The notes under the pieces were generated by a model. The model did no database searches and was not told the DNA's origin. It was given only the letters and a program-made list of their open reading frames with translations. The position numbers and the translations under genes were made by a program. Positions 26,765 through 34,719 of a stretch of 64,000 bases of DNA are shown here, in pieces. How positions within the stretch are numbered: position 1 is the stretch's first letter; every line of letters begins with the position of its first letter. The DNA comes from G965250275 sp965250275 (GTDB taxonomy: Bacteria > Pseudomonadota > Alphaproteobacteria > Rhodobacterales > Rhodobacteraceae): positions 4,402,001 to 4,466,000 of the forward strand of contig OZ252297.1 in the NCBI GenBank assembly GCA_965250275.1, in the 5' to 3' direction.

Positions 26765-27577
26765 TCACTCGACAAAGCTGGTCATCCACGACGCATCTTC
26801 CGGAAAGAAACCCGCGACCGCCTGCATCAATGCGCTGTCTCTTGCGGCAATCCGCATCAAATCCAGGTACTCTGGGTCGGATGCCAGTTCCGTCCATCGC
26901 ACGTTCGGTTTCAATTCAGCTGCGTCGGTTGCGTCCTTTTGAAACGAAGACCCGCCTCCGTAAGGCTGCACACCGCCAAGACCGTTGTCTCGCTGATTCA
27001 ATCCCAAACGGCCCATGCGGGACATGCGATACTGCGGGTCGCTTACCCAACTGTCATAAGAAATCGCAATCAGCCCGTCGTCATTGCCCTCAACACAACG
27101 AAGCACATCGGCATAGGTATCAAACGCACGCAAAATGGTGCTGGCACGCCGCGACGTTGAAATCTCGGGGTTGGCTCTGATCTTGACCAGCAAAGATGCA
27201 ACCCAGTTGCGAATGCTGCGGTAGACCAGGATCTCCACGACATCTCGCTCCTCTGCCAGCGCAAACGGCGCATGATCCTCGTACGAGATCACGACCAGTG
27301 CACCATCCGAAACATGCGTTTTCAGAGTAGACAAGGCATGTGCCGCCTTGTTCGCCTTGCGGCGTCGGCCATTTACCGCGAGTGACCGAAACCCGCTCCA
27401 GGGCGCGGTCTTTGGTGAGCAGTTGTTCAGAAACACCGATCCCTCATCTGGCGCATTCCGAAGCAGCCAATCCGCGATGGCGTGATTGCCAGCCCGACGC
27501 ATGCCAAACAGCCGAACCACCACACCTGGCGTGACACCAAGGGCTTGGGCCAAATCCGTTCTGAAGCGACCCTTCAT
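26765..27577 (-). CDS. P-loop sulfotransferase-like protein inside the sdh cluster
   Basis: A 270-residue protein with a P-loop-like N-terminal segment (VVVRLFGMRRAGNHAIADWLL, 20-39) resembling the PAPS-binding loop of sulfotransferase-like proteins, and a later RSIRNWVASLLVKIRANPE block resembling the 3'-phosphate site. The loop lacks the usual Lys of GxxKxG(T/S), so catalysis is uncertain. The start is the ATG at 27577; a TTG four codons upstream is an alternative. It sits 27 bp after the sdhA stop, splitting sdhA from sdhB. Nothing in the sequence links it to respiration; it may be a surface-glycan gene inserted by rearrangement. Confidence 0.65.
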   Translation of the reverse strand: MKGRFRTDLAQALGVTPGVVVRLFGMRRAGNHAIADWLLRNAPDEGSVFLNNCSPKTAPWSGFRSLAVNGRRRKANKAAHALSTLKTHVSDGALVVISYEDHAPFALAEERDVVEILVYRSIRNWVASLLVKIRANPEISTSRRASTILRAFDTYADVLRCVEGNDDGLIAISYDSWVSDPQYRMSRMGRLGLNQRDNGLGGVQPYGGGSSFQKDATDAAELKPNVRWTELASDPEYLDLMRIAARDSALMQAVAGFFPEDASWMTSFVE

Positions 27578-27603
27578 CCCAACGGGCAAAACTGGTTCTT
27601 TCG

Positions 27604-29409
27604 TCAGTAGACTCGCGCCTTGGGCGCAATTTTCTTCAGGTCGATCCCACCATCGTTGTGGCTGGTCAGGGGCTGCACGTGAACGCCACGATACCCCAAC
27701 GACGCCTGATTGCCCTTGAACCAGACCAGGCTGTGTTTGCGCCAGTTTTCGTCGTCCCGATCCGGATAGTCCTCATGTGCGTGCGCTCCGCGGCTCTCTT
27801 TGCGGGCGGCTGCGGCAGTGATGGTGGCCACCGCATTGGGCATCAGATTGGTCAGCTCCAGCGTTTCCATCAGATCTGAGTTCCAGACCATCGAGGTATC
27901 GGTCACCCGCAGATCCGAGAGTTTCTCGGCCACGTCCTCCATCCGGCTCTGTCCTTCGGACAGGGTTTTGTCGGTGCGGAAAACCGCGGCGTCTGCTTGC
28001 ATGGTCTTTTGCATTTCAAGCCGCAGCTCAGCTGTGGGCACATGCCCCTTGGCGTAGCGCAGGCCGTCAAAACGACTAAAGGCCGCTTCCACAGAGCGTT
28101 TGTTCGGGGTGGCAACCGGCGTTTTGGGATCAACGACTTCGCCAGCACGGATCGCTGCCGCGCGGCCAAACACCACCAGGTCGATCAGCGAGTTCGAGCC
28201 GAGCCGATTTGCGCCATGAACACTTGCGCACCCGGCCTCGCCGACGGCCATCAGGCCCGGTGCAACGTTGTCGGAGTTCTCTTTGGTCGGCGCCAGCACT
28301 TCTCCCCAATAGTTCGTAGGAATACCGCCCATGTTATAGTGCACGGTCGGCAGAACCGGGATCGGCTCCTTGGTCAGATCAACGCCGGCAAAGATGCGCG
28401 CGCTCTCTGAAATCCCTGGCAAACGCAGATCTAATGTCTCTTTTGGCAAGTGGTTCAGGTGCAGGTGGATGTGGTCCTTGTTCGGCCCCACGCCTCTGCC
28501 CTCCCGGATCTCCATCGTCATGCAGCGGGACACCACGTCCCGAGACGCCAGATCCTTATAGGTCGGCGCATAGCGCTCCATGAACCGTTCGCCTTCGGAA
28601 TTGGTGAGGTACCCCCCTTCGCCGCGCGCACCCTCTGTGATCAGGCACCCGGCACCATAGATTCCGGTCGGATGAAACTGAACGAATTCCATATCCTGCA
28701 AAGGCAACCCGGCACGCGCCGTCATGCCACCGCCATCGCCGGTGCATGTGTGAGCTGAAGTCGCGCTGAAATAGGCGCGTCCGTAACCGCCAGTGGCCAG
28801 CACCACCATCTTCGACGCAAAGAGATGCATGGTCCCGTCATCGAGTTTCCAGCACAAAACCCCCTGGCATTCGCCGTCTTCGCTCATGATCAGGTCGACT
28901 GCGAAGTACTCGATGTAGAACTCCGCATTGTTCTTCAGCGATTGCCCATAGAGCGTGTGCAGGATGGCGTGACCGGTCCGGTCCGCAGCGGCGCAGGTGC
29001 GCTGAACGGGCGGGCCTTCGCCAAACTCCGTGGTGTGGCCGCCGAAAGGGCGTTGATAGATCTTGCCCTCTTCAGTTCGGGAGAACGGCACGCCGTAATG
29101 CTCCAGCTCGTAGACAGCCTTGGGCGCTTCGCGCGCGAGGTACTCCATCGCGTCGGTGTCGCCGAGCCAGTCCGAACCCTTGACGGTGTCATACATGTGC
29201 CACTGCCAATTGTCGGGTCCCATGTTCCCCAGCGAAGCGGCAATGCCGCCCTGAGCAGCAACCGTGTGTGACCGCGTCGGAAAAACTTTCGAAACACAGG
29301 CTGTTCTCAGCCCTTGCTCTGCCATACCCAGCGTTGCGCGCAGTCCCGCGCCGCCGGCCCCCACGACCACGACGTCATATTCATGCGTCTCGTAATCATA
29401 TGCAGCCAT
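27604..29409 (-). CDS. sdhA: succinate dehydrogenase flavoprotein subunit
   Basis: Catalytic subunit of complex II, oxidising succinate to fumarate on a covalently bound FAD. It has 601 residues, the usual length. The Rossmann motif VVVGAGGAGLRATLGMAEQG is near the N-terminus; the His in RSHTVAAQGGIAASLGN is the covalent FAD attachment site. HPTGIYGAGCLITEGARGEGG and the active-site Arg/His blocks (VHYNMGGIPTN, GLMAVGEAGCASVHGANRLGSNSL) are present. It is preceded by sdhD with a 22-bp gap and followed by an unrelated sulfotransferase-like gene. Confidence 0.98.
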   Translation of the reverse strand: MAAYDYETHEYDVVVVGAGGAGLRATLGMAEQGLRTACVSKVFPTRSHTVAAQGGIAASLGNMGPDNWQWHMYDTVKGSDWLGDTDAMEYLAREAPKAVYELEHYGVPFSRTEEGKIYQRPFGGHTTEFGEGPPVQRTCAAADRTGHAILHTLYGQSLKNNAEFYIEYFAVDLIMSEDGECQGVLCWKLDDGTMHLFASKMVVLATGGYGRAYFSATSAHTCTGDGGGMTARAGLPLQDMEFVQFHPTGIYGAGCLITEGARGEGGYLTNSEGERFMERYAPTYKDLASRDVVSRCMTMEIREGRGVGPNKDHIHLHLNHLPKETLDLRLPGISESARIFAGVDLTKEPIPVLPTVHYNMGGIPTNYWGEVLAPTKENSDNVAPGLMAVGEAGCASVHGANRLGSNSLIDLVVFGRAAAIRAGEVVDPKTPVATPNKRSVEAAFSRFDGLRYAKGHVPTAELRLEMQKTMQADAAVFRTDKTLSEGQSRMEDVAEKLSDLRVTDTSMVWNSDLMETLELTNLMPNAVATITAAAARKESRGAHAHEDYPDRDDENWRKHSLVWFKGNQASLGYRGVHVQPLTSHNDGGIDLKKIAPKARVY

Positions 29410-29431
29410 ATTTCAGGTCTCCGATTGATAT

Positions 29432-29803
29432 TTAGAGCGCAAGGCGCGCAATTGCGAACAGGCCGACCGCCGCCGCAGCATAAGACAGACAGATCATGCA
29501 GATGATCAGCACTTTCTGTGGCAACCCATGAACATAGTCTTCGATCATAACTTGCACACCGTCTTTGAAGTGCATGAAGCTCACAACAATAGTCAGTGCG
29601 GCCACAATAGCCGGAAAGGGCCTGCTGAAATAGGCCACCACCTCCGCGTGCGGTTTGCCCAGCATGGGGCCAAAGGTGAACACAAACAGGGGAATCAGCG
29701 GCAACAGGGCCACCGAGCTGACTTTCATGGCCCAGAAATGGGCGGTTCCGGTCTTGGCACTTCCAAAGCCAACGACACGCTTGCGGTCTGTCAGGTAACG
29801 CAT
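29432..29803 (-). CDS. sdhD: succinate dehydrogenase membrane anchor subunit
   Basis: A 123-residue integral membrane protein with three hydrophobic segments (about 30-48, 58-77 and 95-118), in the position of SdhD between sdhC and sdhA. It starts MRYLTDRKRVVGFGSAKTGTAHFWAMKVSS; the GSAKTGTAHFW segment is typical of alphaproteobacterial SdhD. HFKDGVQVMIEDYVHG contains His/Asp residues expected near heme b and the quinone. It anchors the SdhAB head and helps bind ubiquinone. It lies 10 bp after sdhC. Confidence 0.94.
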   Translation of the reverse strand: MRYLTDRKRVVGFGSAKTGTAHFWAMKVSSVALLPLIPLFVFTFGPMLGKPHAEVVAYFSRPFPAIVAALTIVVSFMHFKDGVQVMIEDYVHGLPQKVLIICMICLSYAAAAVGLFAIARLAL

Positions 29804-29813
29804 TCCCGGCTCC

Positions 29814-30197
29814 TCAGATCAAAACGACGGTCAGCAAGGTCAAAAGGACAGAGCCCCCGATCACGGCGTAGCCAAGCTTGTAGGCGGTATCCAAATCAAG
29901 CCCGACCGCATTGTCCCATATCAGGTGCCGTATGCCGGCAAGGGTGTGGTACCACAGCCCCCACAACGAAAAGAACATGACCAAGTCCCCCAGCACCGAG
30001 GTCATAACAGCGTCGGCGACCGCGAAGTGCTCGGGTGATGTCGCGGCGGCGAGAAACCACCAGACAACCAGCAAGGCGCCCAAGAGCAGCGCATTGCCGG
30101 TGATGCGGGTCAGGATTGACGTGATCGACGTCAATTGCGGACGATAGATTGTCAGATGTGGCGACAGCGGGCGGTTGCCCCGGTTCACATCGGCCAT
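29814..30197 (-). CDS. sdhC: succinate dehydrogenase cytochrome b556 subunit
   Basis: A 127-residue membrane protein, first gene of the sdh operon. The N-terminal signature RPLSPHLTIYRPQLTSITSILTRITG is the SdhC family motif for quinone contact, and HTLAGIRHLIWD includes the heme-ligating His. Three membrane helices follow (about 35-55, 70-90 and 105-125). AAGGAG precedes the ATG by about 6 bases. Its promoter region carries two palindromes at 30311-30343, centred about 119 and 140 bp upstream of the start, matching the arrangement upstream of sucC. Confidence 0.96.
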   Translation of the reverse strand: MADVNRGNRPLSPHLTIYRPQLTSITSILTRITGNALLLGALLVVWWFLAAATSPEHFAVADAVMTSVLGDLVMFFSLWGLWYHTLAGIRHLIWDNAVGLDLDTAYKLGYAVIGGSVLLTLLTVVLI

Positions 30198-30310
30198 GTG
30201 GACTCCTTTTCAGGCGGCTCGACCTTGTTATTCATGGAAATCGGTCCGCTGTCACGACCCGGGCCCCGCCTGCGGCCAGTTTTTTTGGCAGTTTTTCAAA
30301 ATTTCAGCCT

Positions 30311-30343
30311 TTGTGATCACGCGTTGCAGCAGTGTGATCACAC
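30311..30343 (-). promoter_or_regulatory. paired TGTGATCACA-type palindromes upstream of sdhC
   Basis: GTGTGATCACAC (30332-30343) is a perfect 12-bp palindrome. TTGTGATCACGC (30311-30322) is the second copy, with one outer mismatch. The GATC centres lie 21 bp apart, two helical turns, so both would face one side of the DNA. They are about 140 and 119 bp upstream of the sdhC start. The same arrangement occurs at 38953-38983 before sucC. Confidence 0.8.
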
Positions 30344-30361
30344 TATTTCCCGCAAAGGCGC

Positions 30362-30571
30362 TCAATCATTTACGAACCCGATCCGCATCAGCGCGCCGAG
30401 TGCGCGCGTGCGGCGCTCGGCATCGCCACACAGCACATCATCGTTCAACTTTAAGACCAGAGGGGTCAGCGCGCGCTGTCGCGTCAGCTCATCGACGTAG
30501 AGGTGAACGGCGCTTGGGTTTGATAAAGAGAGAATCCGGTCAAGATTTGTGTTTGCGTCGGCAGCGGTCAT
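30362..30571 (-). CDS. small hypothetical protein upstream of sdhC
   Basis: A 69-residue protein beginning MTAADANTNLDRILSLSNPSAVHLYVDELTRQRALTPLVLKLN and ending ALMRIGFVND. The start is the ATG at 30571, with GGGAA about 8 bases upstream; the longer frame adds an unconvincing Cys/Trp-rich leader. It is mostly helical with acidic and basic pairs, and has no signal peptide or membrane helix. It precedes sdhC on the same strand, but the palindromic sites fall between the two genes, so they are probably separate transcription units. I do not recognise a family. Confidence 0.6.
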   Translation of the reverse strand: MTAADANTNLDRILSLSNPSAVHLYVDELTRQRALTPLVLKLNDDVLCGDAERRTRALGALMRIGFVND

Positions 30572-30724
30572 CGAACGTTCCCATGGAGTGGTCTGGATGT
30601 TGCACCGGAACGCTAGCAACGCTGCAGATTCGGAACAAACCTTCGTCGCGGTTTGCAACATTCTGCGCCAGAAGTGACGAATCTTTGAGCGTTGCAAGGG
30701 TCCAGCGGCACGCTCCCGCTTCGT

Positions 30725-31453
30725 TCAAGGTTGCGTCACAAAGACTGCTTCGCTCTCAGAAACGCCATCAACCGATGGTTTTGCCGGTCTCAATCCTGCT
30801 GTCTGTTTTGAGACCTCGCGCAACAGCTTACGGCGGATCTTCTCCGGGTAATCCTCAAACCCCCCGGCAGTTTCGACGAACGCCCCCTCGCCCACGATCA
30901 AGTTTTCGAAGAAATACGCTGTCAAATCCGGCTCGCTCTCCTCAATTGCAATTGCATTCACGGTGATGTTCGCCGCCTTGAGCTCCGGATGCACTTCGGT
31001 CGGTTCGAGACCTTCGTTCGAAGGCCCATCCCCGGAAACATCGATCAGGTGGCGCTCGCACTCCGGCACCTCAGCGAAGGTCTTCATTGTGAACTGCAGC
31101 GCCTCACCAATCGCGGTTGAGTAGTTTCGCCAAACCCTTTGATCCTGCGCGACTGCTGCTGAAAAGGCTTCCAAGGCCACAAAGCTGCCAACCGGCGTCC
31201 AGGGAATCGTTACGATCTGACGGGACGCACCGGTCCACTGAACCAGTGACAGCTTCGCCTGCCCGCGCACAAGTGCCTCGGACACCAGTGGATCACGCAG
31301 GCCAGCAGCCAGTCCGTCCATCTGAAGCCGGTACTCTTCAGCATCGACAGAACCGGATACATCGACGGCCAGCGCCAGCGCCAGATCGCACGCGGCCGCC
31401 GAAACTGAAGACATGAGAAAAAGCGCCACGGCGCCAGCAGAAGCAGAGGTCAT
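30725..31453 (-). CDS. DUF1194 secreted von Willebrand A-like protein
   Basis: A 242-residue protein with an N-terminal signal peptide (about 1-21, ending SAAAC before DLALALAVDVSGSVD). The metal-ion-dependent adhesion site is visible as DVSGS (31-35), with the later Thr/Asp positions in YSTAIGEALQFTM and IDVSGDGPSNEGL. This is the DUF1194 family, a VWA-like fold. It is expected in the periplasm, binding Mg2+ and a partner protein. No function is established that I know of. It lies upstream of the small gene and sdh on the same strand and converges with nothing; the mch gene ends 65 bp further on. Confidence 0.85.
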   Translation of the reverse strand: MTSASAGAVALFLMSSVSAAACDLALALAVDVSGSVDAEEYRLQMDGLAAGLRDPLVSEALVRGQAKLSLVQWTGASRQIVTIPWTPVGSFVALEAFSAAVAQDQRVWRNYSTAIGEALQFTMKTFAEVPECERHLIDVSGDGPSNEGLEPTEVHPELKAANITVNAIAIEESEPDLTAYFFENLIVGEGAFVETAGGFEDYPEKIRRKLLREVSKQTAGLRPAKPSVDGVSESEAVFVTQP

Positions 31454-31517
31454 ACCGGCAGCCTATCAAGGCACTTTGACCTCGACTATCACATTCGCTT
31501 TAGCAGGTGCGAACTGG

Positions 31518-32549
31518 CTAGGCCGGGATCAGCGCCCAGTAGTCCAGATCCAGCAAGACATCCGGCAGATATTTGCCATCTTCGCCTTTGATCTTGAATG
31601 GCGCACCACCCTTTGCCGCGACGAGCCGCAACCGAACAGCGCCAACCCCCGGGGCGTCTGTCTCGGCCTTGTCGAGAACCTCGGACCAGGCACGGACCGT
31701 GTCGCCGGCGAAACACGGGTTTGCATGAGCGCCGGCATTGAGCGCGACCACCATCTGGGCATTCGCCAAGCCGTTGAACGAGAGCGCCCGGGCCATCGAG
31801 ATCACGTGCCCGCCATAGACCAGCCGCCGCCCGTCAGGACGCTGTGTAGCATCGAAATGGACTTTGGCGGTGTTTTGCCACAACCGCGTTGCCATCATGT
31901 GTTCGGCATCCTCGATGGTGACGCCGTCGACGTGGTCGATCTTCTCTCCAACGCTGTAATCGGACAGTCTGTGGGGCTCGCCCGCAAGATCGAAATCGTA
32001 GTTCGAGAAATTGAGCCCCTTCGGGACAACCAACCGGTCCTTCGCCACCACCGGTGGCAATTCCGGGACGACCGTTTCAGGAGCGGGAGTACTTGCATCC
32101 CGCTTGCGCACCATCACCCAGCGCACATACTCCAGCACGACCTCGTCATGCTGGTTCCGTCCGGTGGTGCGCACATAGACCACACCGGTTTTTCCACTGG
32201 AGTTCTGCTTCAGCCCGATCACTTCGGACGTCGATCGCAAGGTGTCGCCGGGCCACACCGGCAGCAGCCAACGCCCTTGTGCGTAGCCGAGATTGGCCAC
32301 CGCGTTGAGCGACACATCCGGGACGGTTTTCCCAAACACGACATGGAAGGCGACCATGTCGTCCAACGGGCTAAAGGGCAGACCACAGGTTTGGGCGAAT
32401 TGGTCAGATGAGTAAAGCGCATGCCGTGCAGGGTAGAGCGCGTGGTAAAGCGCGCGCTCGCCCATCTTGACCGTGCGCGGCACCGCATGCGTCAAGACTT
32501 GGCCGACACTGTAGTCTTCGAAAAACCGACCGGGATTGGTTTTGGCCAT
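31518..32549 (-). CDS. mch: mesaconyl-CoA hydratase (beta-methylmalyl-CoA dehydratase)
   Basis: Ethylmalonyl-CoA pathway enzyme that hydrates mesaconyl-CoA to beta-methylmalyl-CoA. It has 343 residues, matching what I recall of the Rhodobacter enzyme, and contains two tandem hot-dog (MaoC-like) halves. The first includes GRFFEDYSVGQVLTHAVPRTV and the second YDFDLAGEPHRLSDYSVGEKIDHVDG; HMMATRLWQNTAKVHFD lies in the second half. The ATG at 32549 is preceded by TTGGGAG. It forms a cluster with the NnrU-like gene and mcl2 on the same strand, the gap to NnrU being 150 bp and containing an inverted repeat. Confidence 0.95.
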   Translation of the reverse strand: MAKTNPGRFFEDYSVGQVLTHAVPRTVKMGERALYHALYPARHALYSSDQFAQTCGLPFSPLDDMVAFHVVFGKTVPDVSLNAVANLGYAQGRWLLPVWPGDTLRSTSEVIGLKQNSSGKTGVVYVRTTGRNQHDEVVLEYVRWVMVRKRDASTPAPETVVPELPPVVAKDRLVVPKGLNFSNYDFDLAGEPHRLSDYSVGEKIDHVDGVTIEDAEHMMATRLWQNTAKVHFDATQRPDGRRLVYGGHVISMARALSFNGLANAQMVVALNAGAHANPCFAGDTVRAWSEVLDKAETDAPGVGAVRLRLVAAKGGAPFKIKGEDGKYLPDVLLDLDYWALIPA

Positions 32550-32573
32550 AGATTTCACTCCCAAAATCTGGCT

Positions 32574-32618
32574 GCCTGCAAGTGAACGCCTGTCTGATGC
32601 TCGGCTGTTGTTGCAGGC
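32574..32618 (-). promoter_or_regulatory. inverted repeat GCCTGCAA/TTGCAGGC upstream of mch
   Basis: GCCTGCAA (32574-32581) and TTGCAGGC (32611-32618) are perfect 8-bp inverted repeats 29 bases apart, in the 150-bp gap upstream of mch. Centres are 37 bp apart. They might be two operator half-sites or a hairpin in the mch leader. The TTGC/GCAA core recurs upstream of ecm. Confidence 0.4.
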
Positions 32619-32699
32619 ACGCGTTCTAAAAGAGACGTTGCGAAGCCGCCGGCAAACGACAACACCGTCACACTGCTCTTGCTGTGGCCCGCATCGGTC

Positions 32700-33251
32700 T
32701 TAGCCAAAGGGCCAGACTCCAAGCCACGCATGGATGTAGCCAATAATGACAAGCAACACCGCCGACCCCGCCAGGAACATGGCATCCTTGGCCAAGCTCT
32801 GTGGTTCGCCCGGCGTCCACTCGGGTTCCGCTTTGTTGATCACGATGACTTCGACGACGGCCCAGGCCAACAAACTACCAAACAACACGATCGAAGCGAG
32901 GTCGCCATTCACCAGCAAATGCGCGAAGGCCCAGACCTTAACCCCTCCCAACATGGGATGCCGCATGCCTGTCAGGATCTTGCCGCGACGCGGCGCCGGG
33001 CTGAACATGAAGATCGCCAGCAACATCAGCAGATTGTTCACGTGGATCAGGAAGTTAGGAGGATACCAGACGTTGACGAACGGCGTCGCACGATACCCAA
33101 GCACCATCAGCACGATAGCAACAACCAGCAAAACCGCGATCAGACCTTTGCCCGGGTCGCCAAGGCGCGCGCGCGCATCAGGTGCCACGCGTTTGAAAAA
33201 ATGAGCACCCCACCACAAGGCAATGCCCAGTATCAACAGAACCCAACCCAC
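32700..33251 (-). CDS. NnrU-family membrane protein
   Basis: A 183-residue polytopic membrane protein of the NnrU/methyltransferase-like family. It has hydrophobic segments at the N-terminus (WVLLILGIALWWGAHFF), then GKGLIAVLLVVAIVLMVLGYRA, a central LLMLLAIFMF, and at the C-terminus. The block GMRHPMLGGVKVWAFAHLLVNGDLASIVLFGS contains the conserved RHP...HLLxNGD pattern. NnrU is linked to nitric-oxide metabolism in some bacteria, but this copy sits between mcl2 and mch, so its job here is unclear. The start is GTG at 33251 with AGGAG upstream; it begins five bases after the mcl2 stop. Confidence 0.82.
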   Translation of the reverse strand: MGWVLLILGIALWWGAHFFKRVAPDARARLGDPGKGLIAVLLVVAIVLMVLGYRATPFVNVWYPPNFLIHVNNLLMLLAIFMFSPAPRRGKILTGMRHPMLGGVKVWAFAHLLVNGDLASIVLFGSLLAWAVVEVIVINKAEPEWTPGEPQSLAKDAMFLAGSAVLLVIIGYIHAWLGVWPFG

Positions 33252-33256
33252 TTCTG

Positions 33257-34114
33257 CTACTCCTGCATCAGGGACGCAATTGAGTCTGCTTTTGCCAGAA
33301 TTTCGCGGGCCGTGGCAACGTGCAAGTTCTCGACAATCTTGCCATCCACGACCGCAACACCCTGACCAGACGCCTCGATCTCCTCAAAGGCTGCGATCTG
33401 CCGGCGCGCCAGGTCGATATCCTCTTCGGTCGGAGCGAAGGCCGCGTTGGCAATGTCGACTTGCGCAGGGTGGATCAGGGTTTTCCCGTCAAACCCCATG
33501 TCGCGTCCTTGCGCACACTCGACAGCCAGACCTTCTTCATCTTTGAAGGCGTTGTAGACGCCATCCACGATGATGATGCCTTTTGCCTTGGCCGCCAGAA
33601 GGCACAGGCCAAGCGACATCATCAACGGTTCACGGTCAGCACGATGTCGGGTCTGCAATTCCTTGGCCAGATCGTTGGTGCCCATGACAAAGCCTTGCAG
33701 GTGTGGATGCGCAGCGATCTGCGGCGCGTTGAGCATCCCTCGGGGCGTTTCCATCATCGCCCAAATCGGCAAATCGCCCGTGATCGCTGCAAGAGCGTCC
33801 AGGTCGGCGGTGGCGCTGACTTTTGGGAGCAACACCGCATCAGCGTCCATACCACGCACCGCTTTTGCATCAGCTTCACCCCATTCTGTGTCCAGACCAT
33901 TGATGCGCACGATCCGCATTCGGTTTCCATAACCACCTTCTGCCAATGCTTCTGTGAGTGTTTCGCGTGCGCTTTCCTTTTCTTCAGCCGTGACCGCATC
34001 TTCGAGATCGAAGATGATCGCATCCACCGGCAGCGTCTTTGCCTTTTCCAACGCTCGTGCTTTGGATCCGGGGATGTACAAGACCGATCGGTAAGGGCGA
34101 TTGCGCAGGTCCAT
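33257..34114 (-). CDS. mcl2: (3S)-malyl-CoA thioesterase, HpcH/HpaI-like lyase family
   Basis: Ethylmalonyl-CoA pathway enzyme expected to hydrolyse (3S)-malyl-CoA to malate and CoA. It has 285 residues, the length I recall for Mcl2, shorter than the ~320-residue malyl-CoA lyase Mcl1. It has the CitE-like TIM-barrel blocks RSVLYIPGSKARALEKAKTL, DAIIFDLEDAV (metal-binding Glu/Asp), MMETPRG and GKTLIHPAQVDIAN. The start at 34114 has AGGAG seven bases upstream. It leads an mcl2-NnrU-mch run. A malyl-CoA lyase activity cannot be excluded from sequence, but the length and mch linkage favour Mcl2. Confidence 0.88.
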   Translation of the reverse strand: MDLRNRPYRSVLYIPGSKARALEKAKTLPVDAIIFDLEDAVTAEEKESARETLTEALAEGGYGNRMRIVRINGLDTEWGEADAKAVRGMDADAVLLPKVSATADLDALAAITGDLPIWAMMETPRGMLNAPQIAAHPHLQGFVMGTNDLAKELQTRHRADREPLMMSLGLCLLAAKAKGIIIVDGVYNAFKDEEGLAVECAQGRDMGFDGKTLIHPAQVDIANAAFAPTEEDIDLARRQIAAFEEIEASGQGVAVVDGKIVENLHVATAREILAKADSIASLMQE

Positions 34115-34335
34115 GCTGAGTTCTCCTGGGTCAGAAAGTTGCGCGAACTGCGCATTTTTGGACTGTTTATTCAAGGGCAAAACGCCGCAGCGCAGCAATC
34201 CAGAGCGATTGGATGCGTCGGACGCTGCGTTAACCAAACCGCAGCACCTGTCTGACACCGTTTGATGCAGTCCAATCGGGATCTTCCGGCGGGCATTGGA
34301 TCAAGGACAATCGCCCTTCGCCAATCAAGGCAAAG

Positions 34336-34352
34336 GGGGCTTTGCAAGCCCC
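34336..34352. promoter_or_regulatory. GGGGCTT-TGC-AAGCCCC palindrome in divergent region
   Basis: A perfect 7-bp inverted repeat around TGC, containing CTTTGCAAG, in the 290-bp region between mcl2 (minus) and the secreted hypothetical gene (plus). It is 53 bp upstream of the plus-strand gene. It could be a RamB/ScfR-like operator or simply a hairpin; there is no U-run. Confidence 0.35.
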
Positions 34353-34404
34353 AATGGAGCCTGTCGATACGTTGTTCCGTAGCCAAAGGAAAGGTTTGAA
34401 AGCA

Positions 34405-34719
34405 ATGAAATTATCGCTGATCAAGGGACTTGTCGCAGCCGGGTCTGTGGCCGCGACTCCCGCGCCAAGTCTTGCACAGAGCGCCAGTTGCGCCCCGCGC
34501 GATGTCGTGGTCGAGCGCCTCGCCACCAAATATGGGGAAACCCGACAGAGCATGGGCTTGGGCAGGAACAGCGCCGTGGTTGAAGTTTTTGCCTCGGAAA
34601 CCACCGGAACCTGGACGATCACGGTGACCACGTCCCGCGGTCTGACGTGTTTGGTGGCGTCGGGACAGGCCTTCGAAAAACTGGCAGAAGCTCTGCCAAC
34701 GGAAGAGCAAGACGCCTAG
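34405..34719 (+). CDS. secreted small hypothetical protein
   Basis: A 104-residue protein with a signal peptide (about 1-25, MKLSLIKGLVAAGSVAATPA then PSLAQ before SASCAPRD). The mature part has two Cys (in SCAPRD and LTCLVASG) that could form a disulfide and a short repeat-like VVEVFASETTGTWTITVTTSRG. I recall similar short secreted proteins in other Rhodobacteraceae but know no function. The ATG at 34405 follows AAAGGAAAGG. It converges with the GNAT gene, the ends overlapping by four bases. Confidence 0.75.
   Translation: MKLSLIKGLVAAGSVAATPAPSLAQSASCAPRDVVVERLATKYGETRQSMGLGRNSAVVEVFASETTGTWTITVTTSRGLTCLVASGQAFEKLAEALPTEEQDA

Noticed and set aside
30311..30343. Reading the sdhC palindromes as CRP/FNR sites
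   Set aside because: The CRP consensus has TGTGA and TCACA separated by six bases; here the halves are fused into TGTGATCACA with no spacer, and the FNR consensus TTGAT-N4-ATCAA does not fit.
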